Of a stretch of 64,000 nt of DNA, positions 40,215-50,432 are shown one piece after another. The DNA is from Mantamonas sphyraenae (taxonomy: Eukaryota > CRuMs > Mantamonadidae). The notes under the pieces were generated by a model, which was given only the letters and a program-made list of their open reading frames with translations, was not told the origin of the DNA and ran no database searches. Made by a program: the position numbers and the translations under genes. The DNA is taken from the NCBI GenBank assembly GCA_026936335.1, contig JAPMXV010000056.1:124001-188000 (forward strand). Direction: 5' to 3'. Numbering within the stretch: the first letter of the stretch is position 1; every line of letters begins with the position of its first letter.

Positions 40215-41665
40215 CTACAGTGTCTTGGGATGCTTTTCGGCGATGTAGGCTCGCACGTACCTCGAGCACGCGAATGTCGTGAGGGTCGTGAGTGCTGTCA
40301 GCCCCAAGTTGATCCAGAAAAAGTTGCCATGAAGGTTGAATGCGACGAACGAGTTCATCGGCACCACAAGCAAGGCCAACAGACCGCCGATGAGCACTGT
40401 GACCCCAAACAGGCGCCCATAAAGTGGCGAATAGTTTGCGAGGAGGAACGTGGAGAGCACAGAGAACATAAGCACGCGCCACTGAACAAAGATCGCGTAC
40501 ACCACGTACAGCACCACAGGCTGCTGCAGTGTGCTTAGCACTCCCCACACCAGGGCACCCCCACTCAGGATCAAGAACCAGGTCGATTGCGTTGTGTTTT
40601 GCACCAACAACCCCAAGGGGTACGTGCCCACCAATCCAAGCGTCGGCAACAAAACCGAAAACACGTTTTGCTGTGCTTTTGCTGCTTGAAAGTTGCGATG
40701 TGTGCTCCATAGAGCCAACGGGAAAACGTTGGCGATGAAGAAGTACTGCGGGGCAACGGGGTTAGTTTTGGTCCCACACTCCCATGCTCACACCCCCAAC
40801 ATACCCCATGCATGAACATGACTCCAACGGATGCAATGAGGAGAATCATGTGCGGTTGTCGCAGCAAATTCCAGTCGAACGAGAGCGGGTGGGCTTCGCC
40901 TGCAGCAGCTTCCTCCTCTTCGAGAACGTCTTCGGATTCTCCTTCTTCAGCCACATGGGTGTGCACCGGGTCTGTCATCACGAAAACACAAAACAGGATC
41001 AACGGGATCCCCACCACAAAGCCGTAGACGAGAAAGAGCGTCGAGCTGCGCACATGGAGATCAGCCAACGCTTGAAACCCCACAAACACAATTGCAGACG
41101 CGTCCCAAAGGGATACCAGCGCTACAGAAATCCTTCCTTGAACATGTGGGTAGTCTCCACCCAGGGAGATGAACGCTAGCATGAGTCCTCCGCCAGACGC
41201 CATCATCAACGAGTACGCCAACGCGTACACGTCGAACGAAGGGCTCGCCAGCCCCATTAGCAATGCGCTGAACGTCCAGCCACCCGCCCAGATGATGAGA
41301 GACCACCGACGCCCGATGCGATCGAGAAGCAAGCCCTGCGCAAGCCCGCCAAAATTCAGCGCAGAAGTAGCCGCCTCGAAAATGGTGTTCAACCGCACCA
41401 ACTGACTTGGGCATGGAAACTCAACCGTGTCATCAGGACACACGTGGCTGTACACACCTTCTTTGACCAGCACGGCTCGGATGGCATTGAAGCCAAAGGT
41501 CAGGCCGCCGCAGAAGAACATCGCGACAAGTGCACCTACAATCAGGGTCCAGTCGTGGGCACTGAGCGGTCGAGCGGGAACCTGTGCAGTTCCACTTTTT
41601 GCTTCAACCGAACGATCTCCATTTTCGCTGGGGACCAAAGGGACTGCCTCAACCGAAGAACTCAT
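40215..41665 (-). CDS. SLC43/FMP42-like MFS transporter
   Basis: 463-aa major facilitator in two exons, 41665-40805 and 40745-40215 (phase 0; donor GTATGT, acceptor CCGCAG). It differs from the three bacterial-type MFS genes. TM1 is DWTLIVGALVAMFFCGGLTF; a long first extracytoplasmic loop with Cys follows (YSHVCPDDTVEFPCPSQLV); the loop motif is GLLLDRIGRRWSLI; and GGGLMLAFISLGGDYPHVQG lies in the middle. An acidic central loop (EEGESEDVLEEEEAAAGE) and the second half ending AYIAEKHPKTL follow. The layout recalls SLC43 large-neutral-amino-acid/nucleobase carriers and fungal FMP42, a moderate-confidence placement. Confidence 0.65.
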
Positions 41666-41774
41666 GGTTTTGTTGCCGCTGCTCGCGTGCATTGGACTTG
41701 GCAATGCCCTTTCCACCACACACACCACCATCCAACAGTGAAACAAAATGCCCGTGCGTCCTCTGTGGATGCAA

Positions 41775-44168
41775 TGGTTCATGTTGGAGAGGAAACGATC
41801 GCCACTTTTGTTTGGCATCACAAATCTCTACAGTGTAAGAACACACAGCTTAGCGGGCAGCCTCGCTGTTCAGCACGGCGTTCCTCGACTTGTCCCAGTA
41901 CTGGGGCTCCCACTTCATGTCGGTGGTGTGGCACTGGCCCTTGGTGTGGCCCATGTTGTGAGCGTCCTTCAGCTCGCTAAACTTCAGCTCAGAAGTACCA
42001 TCGTTGGGCCACTTGAGCACCGCGTTCATCGCCAGGTTGCAGTAGTTCACCAGACCGCCCGTCTTGTACTGCGTCGTGTAAAAGTACACGTCCTTGCGGC
42101 TCTCGCCAGTGATCCCTGCGTTCCACAGCGCTGCGCCGTCCGTCGTCAGGTCGGTGTTCGAACCGCAGCCCACACCAAAGGTCTTGCCCAAGTTGGCAGC
42201 CGATCCGGCGCCCGAGCAGCCATAGTAAGGCGACCCCAGGCTCTGCAGCTGGCGGCCGTTGCTCGACTCTTCCAGACCGCTAAAGTAGTAGTTGTGCAGG
42301 TGCAGTGCTGCAAGACCACCCTGAGAGTGACCAATCACACCGTACGACTCAAACTTGCTGTCTCCAAACTCGCCCAGCATCTGTGCAAACCGATCGTTTG
42401 TCTCCGATGCGCTGGGGTTCAGGAAGAACGCTGCGTCCGTCCACAGCTCCTTCTGTGCCTCCCACGGGTTCACGGCGCTGCAGTAGCCATGCGACAGCAC
42501 AAGGCCCTTCTTGCCCGCAGCCACAAGGCTCACGTTGCGCGCGGGGCGCACACCTTCGCGCATCTCACGCGTGATCGGACGCACTCCGTCAAACTCCACA
42601 GACACAAGCGCCTCGGCAAGCTTCAGCTCCTCAGCCAGCTCCATCGACACGCTCATCTCGCTCTCCTCGCTCAGCGGCACGTGTGCCTCAACCTCCGTCA
42701 CATACACGTTCTTCACGCGCAGCGGCGCCTTGACCTTGGCACGTTCCAGCCACGCCACATCCACCTCCAAACCCAGCGCTGCCTTGCCCTGCACACGCTC
42801 CACATCCACCAGTGCACTCACCCAGCACGCCGCCACCTCGCTCGAGCTGTCTGTCGTGCTTTGGCCGTACACCTCTGCGTACGCACGGTACGTCACTGCC
42901 TTGCCTGCAGGCACCTTTTCCTGCACTCCCAGGTACACCATCACACGGTTGCTGCCCTCCTTCATCGCTGCCCAGCTCTCGCCCGTCAGCGACAGAGTGT
43001 CTGCAACCACGCGCACCAGCTGTTGCGTCGTGCGCTTGAACGCTGCTCCCGCGTTGTTCGTTCCCCTGTGTCCATCCTCGTGTGTCAGCATGGTGCTTGT
43101 CAAAAAGGCAAAGGCAAAGGCAAAGGCAAAGGCGTTCGGTGTCCACACACGTACTTCACCACCGTCGTCAGAACATAGTCGCCAACCTCGCTGGCTTCAA
43201 TCTGTGCTCCAAACACGCCGTCGTTCGACAGCTCGTCTCCGTGCAGGCCGTCGTCGTGCATGGGCACGTCCACCTCGTGGCCGTCCGGCATCAGCACGTC
43301 CATCTCAGCTGCCGTCACTGCGTCCTTCAACGCTTCCGGCACCGCTGCCACGCGCACGCTGTCGTCAAACGTTGCGCTATCAAACGCACGTGTCTTGACT
43401 CCAATTGTCTGGCCCTTCACAAGGCGATACGACTGCATTTGTGTGTGCAGCGTCTCCTGGGCCTCGTTGCGCACAAACACAACGCCGTGCGGCGCCGTCT
43501 CGCTCCCGCCCGTCTTGCGCAGCGTCTCACGCAGCGCCATCACCTCCGCCAGGTTCATGCGGTGGTCCTCCCCACCCCAGTGGGCCGTCAGCACATACTC
43601 GCCCAGCACAGGCTTCTCCAGAACATACGCAGTGCCCTTCACCGCCGCTCCGTTGCTGTCGCTCAGCGGAAACTCCGTCTGCGCCCACATTTTGCGTGTT
43701 TTCAGCCACCATGCCGTTTTTTTACGCCTGCGTCAGCCAACTCTGCGCCCTCCTTCTCTGCACACACCCTCACACGCAACGTACCGCCTGCGCAATGGCG
43801 CCCAGGTTCACCTCGGCTCCGTTGGGATCCACCAGCTTGAGCACCAGCGACTCCTCGTGGGGAGAAAACACGGTGAACAGGAACTGGTCGGTCGAATCGC
43901 ACACCAGCTTCTGCTCGAAGCCAGCCACAAACTCCTTGGCACCCATCACCTCCTGGGCGCTCTCGTCTGCACGCACCACGTCCACATAGAACGGCTGCTC
44001 TGCACTGAGGCTGGTCATGGCACCCAGCGCAGGGCTGGGCACGCGATGTTGCTCAAACTCGCTGGGCGGGCCAGCCAGCTGCTTGCGGGCCAACGCACCA
44101 AACACACCGTGGATACACAAAGCAACCACGACAATGGTCACCAACGTCTGCTTGTTGTTGTTCATGGC
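41775..44168 (-). repeat. Inverted duplication, right arm
   Basis: Reverse-complement match to 29613-32000. Both introns are shared, the first essentially base for base. The second intron has five GCCTTT units here and four in the left arm. Differences cluster in the last 350 bp of the gene. Confidence 0.9.
41850..44165 (-). CDS. Conditioned-medium-factor-like secreted hydrolase, copy B
   Basis: Near-identical inverted copy of the gene at 29610-31925; 706 aa, exons 44165-43785, 43678-43155, 43065-41850. Signal peptide, beta-rich region, GHSQGG nucleophile motif and the GHTKGQCHT ... NSEAAR end are all kept. Protein differences from copy A are few until the C-terminus. There NLGKTFGVGCGSNTDL replaces NLIKVFGVGCGANTDL, and AMNAVLKWPNDGTSELKFSE replaces ATNLVLKWPNDGTTELKFSQ. 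The 62 bp upstream (to the end of the next gene) show no resemblance to copy A's upstream region, so expression control probably differs. Confidence 0.7.
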
Positions 44169-44228
44169 GACGATGAAGGCCTTTGTTGTTTTGGATGGGG
44201 TTTTGTTGCGACGACTCCCGTCGCATGC

Positions 44229-45149
44229 TCACCAGATGAAGGGCACAAACGTCGCCACCTCCTTCACATACTTCTTGTACTCGTCACTGTACTTGTTGTT
44301 CATGTGCTTCTCCGTCAGCGTGACGCCGCTGACACGCAGGATGACGGCGGTGATGAGCGCCGGAGACACAAACAGGCGCCAGTCGTACTGTGAAGCAATC
44401 ACATACATACCCCAGAACAGGCAGACGTTGCCAAAGTAGTTGGGGTGGCGCGAGAGGGACCACAGACCCGTCCTGAGCAGCTTGCCCTTGTTTTCCGGGT
44501 TGGCTTTGAAGCTGGCCAGCTGGTAGTCTGCACCGGCTTCAAACACAATGCCCACCACGCCCATGACAGCACCCACTGCATCGTACGCCGTCCAGTGCGG
44601 CGTGGTGATGTACGGCGTCATGGCGATCGGGAGGCACACCAGGTACATAATCACCCCCTGCAGGCCAAACACGTACACAATCGACTTGAGCACAAAGTTG
44701 CCACCCACACGCTTGCCAATGTTGACGTATCGTGGATCCTCGCCGTGCTGCCAAAAGGCCAGTCCCGCGTGGAAACACACTGGTCAGCGGGTTTGCTTTT
44801 CTCTGGGGCTGGAAAAACTCTCCGCCCATGTCCGACGTACCTTGAGAAGACGCGACAAGAGATAGGTGCCCAGACGGATGCCCCACACACACGTGAGCCC
44901 CACCATGAGCAGCTTCCTGTTTTCCCAGCCTCCGAATGGTTCGCTTGCGGCGTAGGTTGCCACCGATACCACGGCAAAGCCCAAGCCCCAGAATGTGTCC
45001 ACGTGGCTCACCATCCCGATGATCAGCGCCACAATGTAACCAAACACCATCCATGCGGCAACCGCCTTTGCGGCCACAACTTCCAAGGATCCAGCCTCAA
45101 ACATCGGAATCAGGTCCAGTTGAGTTGCCCGCCCAATCGCCACGGTCAT
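44229..45149 (-). CDS. DUF1295 / steroid-5-alpha-reductase-like membrane protein
   Basis: Multi-span membrane protein of the DUF1295 (3-oxo-5-alpha-steroid 4-dehydrogenase-like) family, about 287 aa. Start ATG 45149 (45185 possible). Family landmarks: CVWGIRLGTYLLSRLLK, QHGEDPRYVNIGKRVGGNF, LQGVIMYLVCLPIAMTP, FEAGADYQLASFKANPENKG and the NADPH-site block LWSLSRHPNYFGNVCLFWG. Exon 1 ends near 44841 and exon 2 begins at 44779, but the consensus donor (AAG|GTACGT) does not close the frame. A weaker donor 4 bp downstream (GTAC|GTCGGA) does. A one-base error is the alternative. Substrate unknown. Confidence 0.75.
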
Positions 45150-45303
45150 CCCGAGTTGCCAGCGGAGAGGGAGAGCACAGAACATGGTTGCTTGCTGATT
45201 CCAAGGCAAGCTGGAAGCATGATTGGAAAGCTTGCTCCTGCCAACAGACAATGCCTGCACGCGCCCACAACAACCCACACAGTCAACGTACTGCCGTTTC
45301 GCA

Positions 45304-46351
45304 ATGTCCACGACCGAGGAAACCACTGCCAACACGGAAGCCCAGGAGGAGCAGGTCCTGGAGCAGGTGCCTGAGGAGGGAGGGGATGAGGTGGAGGAGA
45401 TCAAGGTGGACCGTGGCAACATCTCTGCCTCGGACAAGAAGGTGCAGCTGTCGCTGGAGAACAAGCTCAAGACGCGTCTCATGCGCGAAGGTGAGAAAAG
45501 AGCCCGCGGATTCATGCTGGTCAGACACGGGCGGCGTGCGGGAAACTGACACGTGGCTTCAACCTGGACCCCCCGGTTTCCAATCTACTCCTCCCCACCC
45601 ATGTGCAACACAGATTTGGTCGAGCGCAACATCATGATGCGCGGCGCTGTGTCGCCTGCGCTGATGGTGCAGCGAAAGAAGCTGGAAAAGGCCCGCCTGG
45701 AGGATCAGCTGTCGCGAAAGCTCATGATGCGTCCGAGCAAAGATTCGCTCAAACAACGCAACATCCTTGGCAAGGAAACAAACTTGTCGCCCTCGCTGTT
45801 GGAGAACCGCAAGAACTTGATGCGCAGCCAGCTGGAGGACGGACTGAACAGCAAGCTCGCCAACCGTGCCTCCCGCCAGTCACTGCTGGAGAAGAACATC
45901 CTTCGAGGTGGGTTTTGTGGGAGAGGGCTTGGGGCCCCGTTTTTTTGCCCACTTGTCCCAAGCGCTCTAGCCATCGTTGTATCCCCATTCATGACCACTG
46001 CATGCGATTGTCCGCATGCGACCGCACGTGTGTATCGCTGTGGTCCGTTTGGAGGCCTCGCGGAGGCTGTTTTGGACGTGCATGGCCTTTGCAATGAGCA
46101 GGACTCGGTTGATCCTGCGTTTTTTGGGTGACGAGCGCTGACCCAACGCCCGCACACGCACAGGATACGATGAGGTGGCACCGGAGATGACCGCAGACTA
46201 TGAGGAAGAACAGAAGAAGAAGCTGCAAGCCATCCTGGATGCCAAGATCACAAACCGCCCGTCGCGTGAGGAGCTGGTTGAGCGTGGCTTGATCAGCAAC
46301 AGCGGCAGCAACAGCGCCAGCGAGGAAGAGCAGGTGACCGTGGAGGAATGA
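45304..46351 (+). CDS. RPEL-repeat protein, probable G-actin binder
   Basis: 222 aa in three exons (45304-45490, 45614-45907, 46164-46351), all closing. An acidic N-terminus is followed by at least four RPEL-type repeats. They show as LKTRLMREDLVERNIM, SRKLMMRPSKDSLKQRNIL, NSKLANRASRQSLLEKNIL and ITNRPSREELVERGLI. Each follows the (L)xxR(P/A)SxxxLxxxxIL pattern that binds monomeric actin in MRTF and Phactr proteins. No SAP, basic-leucine-zipper or PP1-binding region is present, so this is a compact RPEL-only protein, perhaps a G-actin buffer or sensor. Clear by motif; partner only inferred. Confidence 0.85.
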
Positions 46352-46400
46352 TTAGCACACAGCACACACACACACACATACACACAGAACACAGAGTTGA

Positions 46401-48968
46401 TTAACGCTCACTGTATTGAACCTTTGCTCGTTTCTGGCTCACGGTGCCAGGCTTGACGTTGGAGGCCTCATGGCGGTCCAGCTCGGGCGGAACCTTTTGC
46501 TTGGCCTCCAGCAACAGTTGCTTGAGGGCGTAGAATACGCCCTTGTCGTCGTTGGTGAGGAAGGACACGGCAACACCGGACAGACCGGCGCGGCCTGTGC
46601 GGCCAATGCGGTGTGTGTACGACTCGATGTCCTTGGGCATTTCGTAGTTGACCACAAGCGTGACGCCGGCCACGTCGATACCGCGGCCTGCCAGGTCGGT
46701 GGCAACAAGAACTTGCTTGGAGCCCTCCCGAAACAGGTCGAGCGCCCACTCGCGATCCTCCTGCGACTTGCCACCGTGCAGGGCAATGGCGCTGTGGCCC
46801 AGGCCGCTTAAGCTCTTGGCCAACATGTCGGCCGCCTTCTTGGTGTTGACAAACACAATGATGGGCGGTGCAAACTCGTTGAGAAGACGCACCAGCCGCT
46901 GCTTCTTCTTGCCCTCCGACACAAACTCGACCTGTTGGGTGATGCGGTCCACGGCCTGGCCCGGGTTGCCGATAATCACCATGGCTGGGTTGTGCATAAA
47001 CGTGCGTGCCAGCTTCTCCACCGCACTCGGCATCGTGGCCGAAAACATAAACGTCTGCCGGTGCAGCTGGGCATTGTCGTCCAGCAGCTTGAGCACGGAA
47101 ATGTCGCTGTCATACTCGAACCGGTTTGCGTTGACGTTGTTCAAGCTCAGATCCAGCTCCTCCTCCTCCTCCTCGCCGACGCCGCCTTCGCCTGCCTTGC
47201 GCTGCTTGTCCACGGGCATGAACGACAACACGCTCTTCACCTGCTCCTCGAATCCCATGTCAATCATGCGGTCGGCTTCATCCAACACCAAATACGTGCA
47301 CTGGTTCAACACCAGCAGCCGTCGCTCCAGACAGTCCACAAGTCGCCCTGGTGTTGCCACCAGAATGTGTGCCCCGTTGCGCAGGTCAAACATCTGCTGC
47401 TCCACGTCCACACCACCCACCAACGGGTAACTGCGATACCCCAAAAACTCTGCAAACTTCTCTGCCTCCTCGTGGATCTGCTGGACCAGTTCGCGTGTGG
47501 GTGCCATCACCAGCGCGTACGGCCCCTCCTTGCGGTTGCTCTCATCCAGCGCTGGCAGCTTGCTAATAAACACGAGCATCGGCAGCAGAAACGCAGCCGT
47601 CTTGCCCGATCCCGTCTCAGCCACTCCGATGGCGTCGCGGTTGCTCAGCCCAATGGGGATGCACTGCCTCTGGATGGGTGTCGGTTCAGTGTAGCCCACC
47701 TTTTCGATAGCCTGCAACACCTTGCTCGGCAGCTGCGACTCGCTCCATGACCGCAACGGTGCAGGCATGCGTCCTCCCTTCGTGGAGATGTTAAAGTCCT
47801 CGCGAAAGATGCGCCAATCGCGGTTCTTCATCTTGGCCAGCGGCTTGTCCTTCCAGTGGGCGTCGCGGAAGTCCACCTTGTGGCGCCGGTTGTACACTGA
47901 CGACGCAGACGACGCTGCCACGAGGGCGTTGTGCACCGTGGAGCTCTGTGCAGCGCGTGCGTGTTCGTCCAGCTGCGCACGCCTGTCCACGCCGCCCATG
48001 AATCCGCGCCCAAACATCGGCGTCGCCTGCACCTTGTGGTCGTACAGAGGGTCGATGTCCCTGCTTGTGTCCTCCTCCTCCTTCCAATCAAACACAAACC
48101 GGTTTCGGTCTCGCTTGCGGCTTCGGTTGCCTCTCTTCCCACCCAGATACTCCTTCTGGATCTCCTGCAGCTGCTCCTGGTTCAGGTTTGACCCACTCTC
48201 GTCCAACGCGCCATCCTCGTTTTTGCTTGTCGATGCAGAGGATGACGATGATGATGATGAAGATGATGATGATGTGCTGTTGCTGTGGTTAAACTCCGCG
48301 CCACCGTACCGCTGTTGCGGCGCACTCATAAACTGCATCCGTGCCATGCGTGCCTCTTCTTCGGCTTTGCGCTTCTCTGCCACTTGGGCCTCGCGTCGTT
48401 CGATGGCCAGCTTCATGCGCTCCTCCTTGCTGAGAAACTTGGGTTTGGATTCGGCTTCGGCCGCCGCTCGTTTCTGCGCCTGCAACTCCTCCATGGACAC
48501 CGGGTTGGCACGCTCATTGGCCTTGCGTTCCTCACCATCCTCGTCTGTGTCGCTTGGTTTGGCCAACCAAGGGTTGACAGGTGCTTTGACCACTTCGGGC
48601 TCGCTTTCCGCTCGCTGCCTCTTGCCGCCTCCTCTCGCCTCGTCCTCCTCCTCGCTTCGACGCCGCGGCGGCCCACGCTTGCGTGGATGTCGTCCACCGC
48701 CAGAGTCGTGGCCCCGATGATGCAAAGGCGGACCGCGGCGTGATCCACGCTCGTCATAGTCGTCATGTCGCGGGCGGTCGTTGTACCGTCCGCCGCCTCC
48801 TCGATCTCGGCTGTCGTCGTACCGCTGGTGATCGTACTCCACTGGTCCGCGTCTCCTGTAGCCGCCTCCACCTCCGCCGTGTCGCCGCCGGTCGTCATCG
48901 TAATGGCTCGGGCGTCGACGGTCACGGTCGTCATCGTAGCGTGACCGGTAGTCGTCACGCCGAGACAT
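46401..48968 (-). CDS. DDX23: Prp28/DDX23 DEAD-box spliceosomal RNA helicase
   Basis: ATPase that exchanges U1 for U6 at the 5' splice site. Single exon, 855 aa. An Arg/Asp/Ser-rich N-terminus is followed by the Prp28-specific DIDPLYDHKVQATPMFGRGF and WRIFREDFNISTKGG. The helicase motifs are GYTEPTPIQRQCIP (Q), AETGSGKTAAF (I), APTRELVQQ (Ia), VLDEADRMIDMGFE (II, DEAD), MFSATMPS (III), VFVNTKKAADML (IV), ATDLAGRGIDV (V) and HRIGRTGRAG (VI). The family-specific stretch between motifs II and III is present. A genome that keeps Prp28 fits the GT-AG introns seen throughout the window. Confidence 0.93.
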   Translation of the reverse strand: MSRRDDYRSRYDDDRDRRRPSHYDDDRRRHGGGGGGYRRRGPVEYDHQRYDDSRDRGGGGRYNDRPRHDDYDERGSRRGPPLHHRGHDSGGGRHPRKRGPPRRRSEEEDEARGGGKRQRAESEPEVVKAPVNPWLAKPSDTDEDGEERKANERANPVSMEELQAQKRAAAEAESKPKFLSKEERMKLAIERREAQVAEKRKAEEEARMARMQFMSAPQQRYGGAEFNHSNSTSSSSSSSSSSSSASTSKNEDGALDESGSNLNQEQLQEIQKEYLGGKRGNRSRKRDRNRFVFDWKEEEDTSRDIDPLYDHKVQATPMFGRGFMGGVDRRAQLDEHARAAQSSTVHNALVAASSASSVYNRRHKVDFRDAHWKDKPLAKMKNRDWRIFREDFNISTKGGRMPAPLRSWSESQLPSKVLQAIEKVGYTEPTPIQRQCIPIGLSNRDAIGVAETGSGKTAAFLLPMLVFISKLPALDESNRKEGPYALVMAPTRELVQQIHEEAEKFAEFLGYRSYPLVGGVDVEQQMFDLRNGAHILVATPGRLVDCLERRLLVLNQCTYLVLDEADRMIDMGFEEQVKSVLSFMPVDKQRKAGEGGVGEEEEEELDLSLNNVNANRFEYDSDISVLKLLDDNAQLHRQTFMFSATMPSAVEKLARTFMHNPAMVIIGNPGQAVDRITQQVEFVSEGKKKQRLVRLLNEFAPPIIVFVNTKKAADMLAKSLSGLGHSAIALHGGKSQEDREWALDLFREGSKQVLVATDLAGRGIDVAGVTLVVNYEMPKDIESYTHRIGRTGRAGLSGVAVSFLTNDDKGVFYALKQLLLEAKQKVPPELDRHEASNVKPGTVSQKRAKVQYSER

Positions 48969-49036
48969 TATGGGCAAGTTGGTTACTGTAGTTGTTTGCG
49001 GGTTGGCGGGTGGCGCGCAGCAGCACAACGCAGCCG

Positions 49037-50363
49037 ATGGCAAAGAAGAAGGAATACACAGGGGAGGAAGAACAGCTGCTGGAGAAGTTTCGTACGCTCA
49101 ACAGGCTGCGCAAGGAGAAGCAGGAGAGGATAGAGGCGGAAAAGGCGGAGCGCACTCGCGCCGAGCAGCAGGAGCTCCTCGATTCGCGAGCCAAGGCGCT
49201 GGAAAGCGTCCGAAATGCGGTAGGTGGACATCATGCAGCCGACATGCAGATGGGAGGAAGAGCCTGGATGGACGTGTCCACGCACAGAGGCTGACACACT
49301 CGGATGGCGTGGCATTTGGACACACTGGGGACGGGGGCACACACGACAGAGCGCGACGCGGGTTGGCGAAAAGCGACGACGCCGCGACGAAGGCGACGAC
49401 ACACAGCCTGGACACAGTGCAACCATGGACACAGACGCACGCGCTCCAGCAGACATGTATGCAAACGGCACAGGGCAGGAATCGCCCAGCACAAGTGATA
49501 TGGCGCCTCCTGCCAGCAAGAGGGCTCGCCCCGAGTCAGACGACTCGCCGTCCTCCTTCTCTCCACCCAATGCCACCTCGTCCAGCAGCAGCGGTGGAAG
49601 CCGATCATCCGCCGCACACAGAGATGACAGGGGCGCCAAGGATGTCGGGGAACCACAGGACAACGACAACGAGGAGCAAGACGACGACGAGATGGACATT
49701 GACCCCGCCTCCTCCTCCTCCTCCTCCTCCTCCTCCTCCTCTGCCTCCTCCTCCTCTGCCTCCGGCGTGGCTTCCTCCCACGAGGTAGAGGACATGTATA
49801 TGAGAAACACGGTGTATGTGGGCGACCTGCCTGTGGGCTACGACGTGGCCGAGTTCCAGATGGCCTTCCGGGCGGCAGGCACCATCAGCAACGTGAACCA
49901 CGTCACACACAAAGGCTTTGCTTTTGTCACCTTTGAGTCGCTGGAATCCACGGAAAAGGCCCTGCGCACCATGAATGGCAGCTACGTGTGCGGCCAGTAC
50001 GTACGCGTCACGCGTGCTCTCGCCAAAAAGTCTTCCCGCAACCGCAACAAGACAGGAGGGCCAGGAGCAGGCGATCGTGCAGGCGCCTCGGCAGCCGACA
50101 CACGCAAGCAGACGTCCATTGTTGTGTTTCCGCCCCTCTACGGCAACAAAGAGTTTGTCAACGTGCCCGACGACTATGTCATCGGCGCCGACTCCTCCGT
50201 CAACACACGCCTGCCACCACGTTCCCCAGAGGCTGCCCCTCCCGTCAGCATCATTGGTGACGCCCCGGGCTCCATCCCTGACGACTATCCCCTTGCTGGT
50301 GACACCCTTCCAGGCATGGCCATCCCGGCTCTGCCTGCCTTTGGCTTTGACGCAGGCATGTGA
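49037..50363 (+). CDS. NELFE: NELF-E, RNA-binding subunit of negative elongation factor
   Basis: NELF holds RNA polymerase II in promoter-proximal pausing. About 398 aa. Exon 1 (49037-49219) codes YTGEEEQLLEKFRTLNRLRK, like the N-terminal helix of human NELF-E (SEEEEALQKKFNKLKKKKK). Exon 2 most likely starts at 49350 (CGACAG acceptor), though other in-frame acceptors exist. A Ser/Asp/Glu-rich linker leads to a single RRM (NTVYVGDLPVGYDVAEFQMA ... GFAFVTF ... VCGQYVRVTRALAKK). The C-terminal TSIVVFPPLYGNKEFVNVPD corresponds to human TQIVYSDDVYKENLVDGF. Order and spacing of the three blocks support the call. Divergent from PRP28 with 68 bp between starts. Confidence 0.72.
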
Positions 50364-50432
50364 ACGTGCTGTGAGTCGTCCACACACAAGGAATGCAACC
50401 TTTGCCTCGTATTTTACTGCGATTGCGCGATC

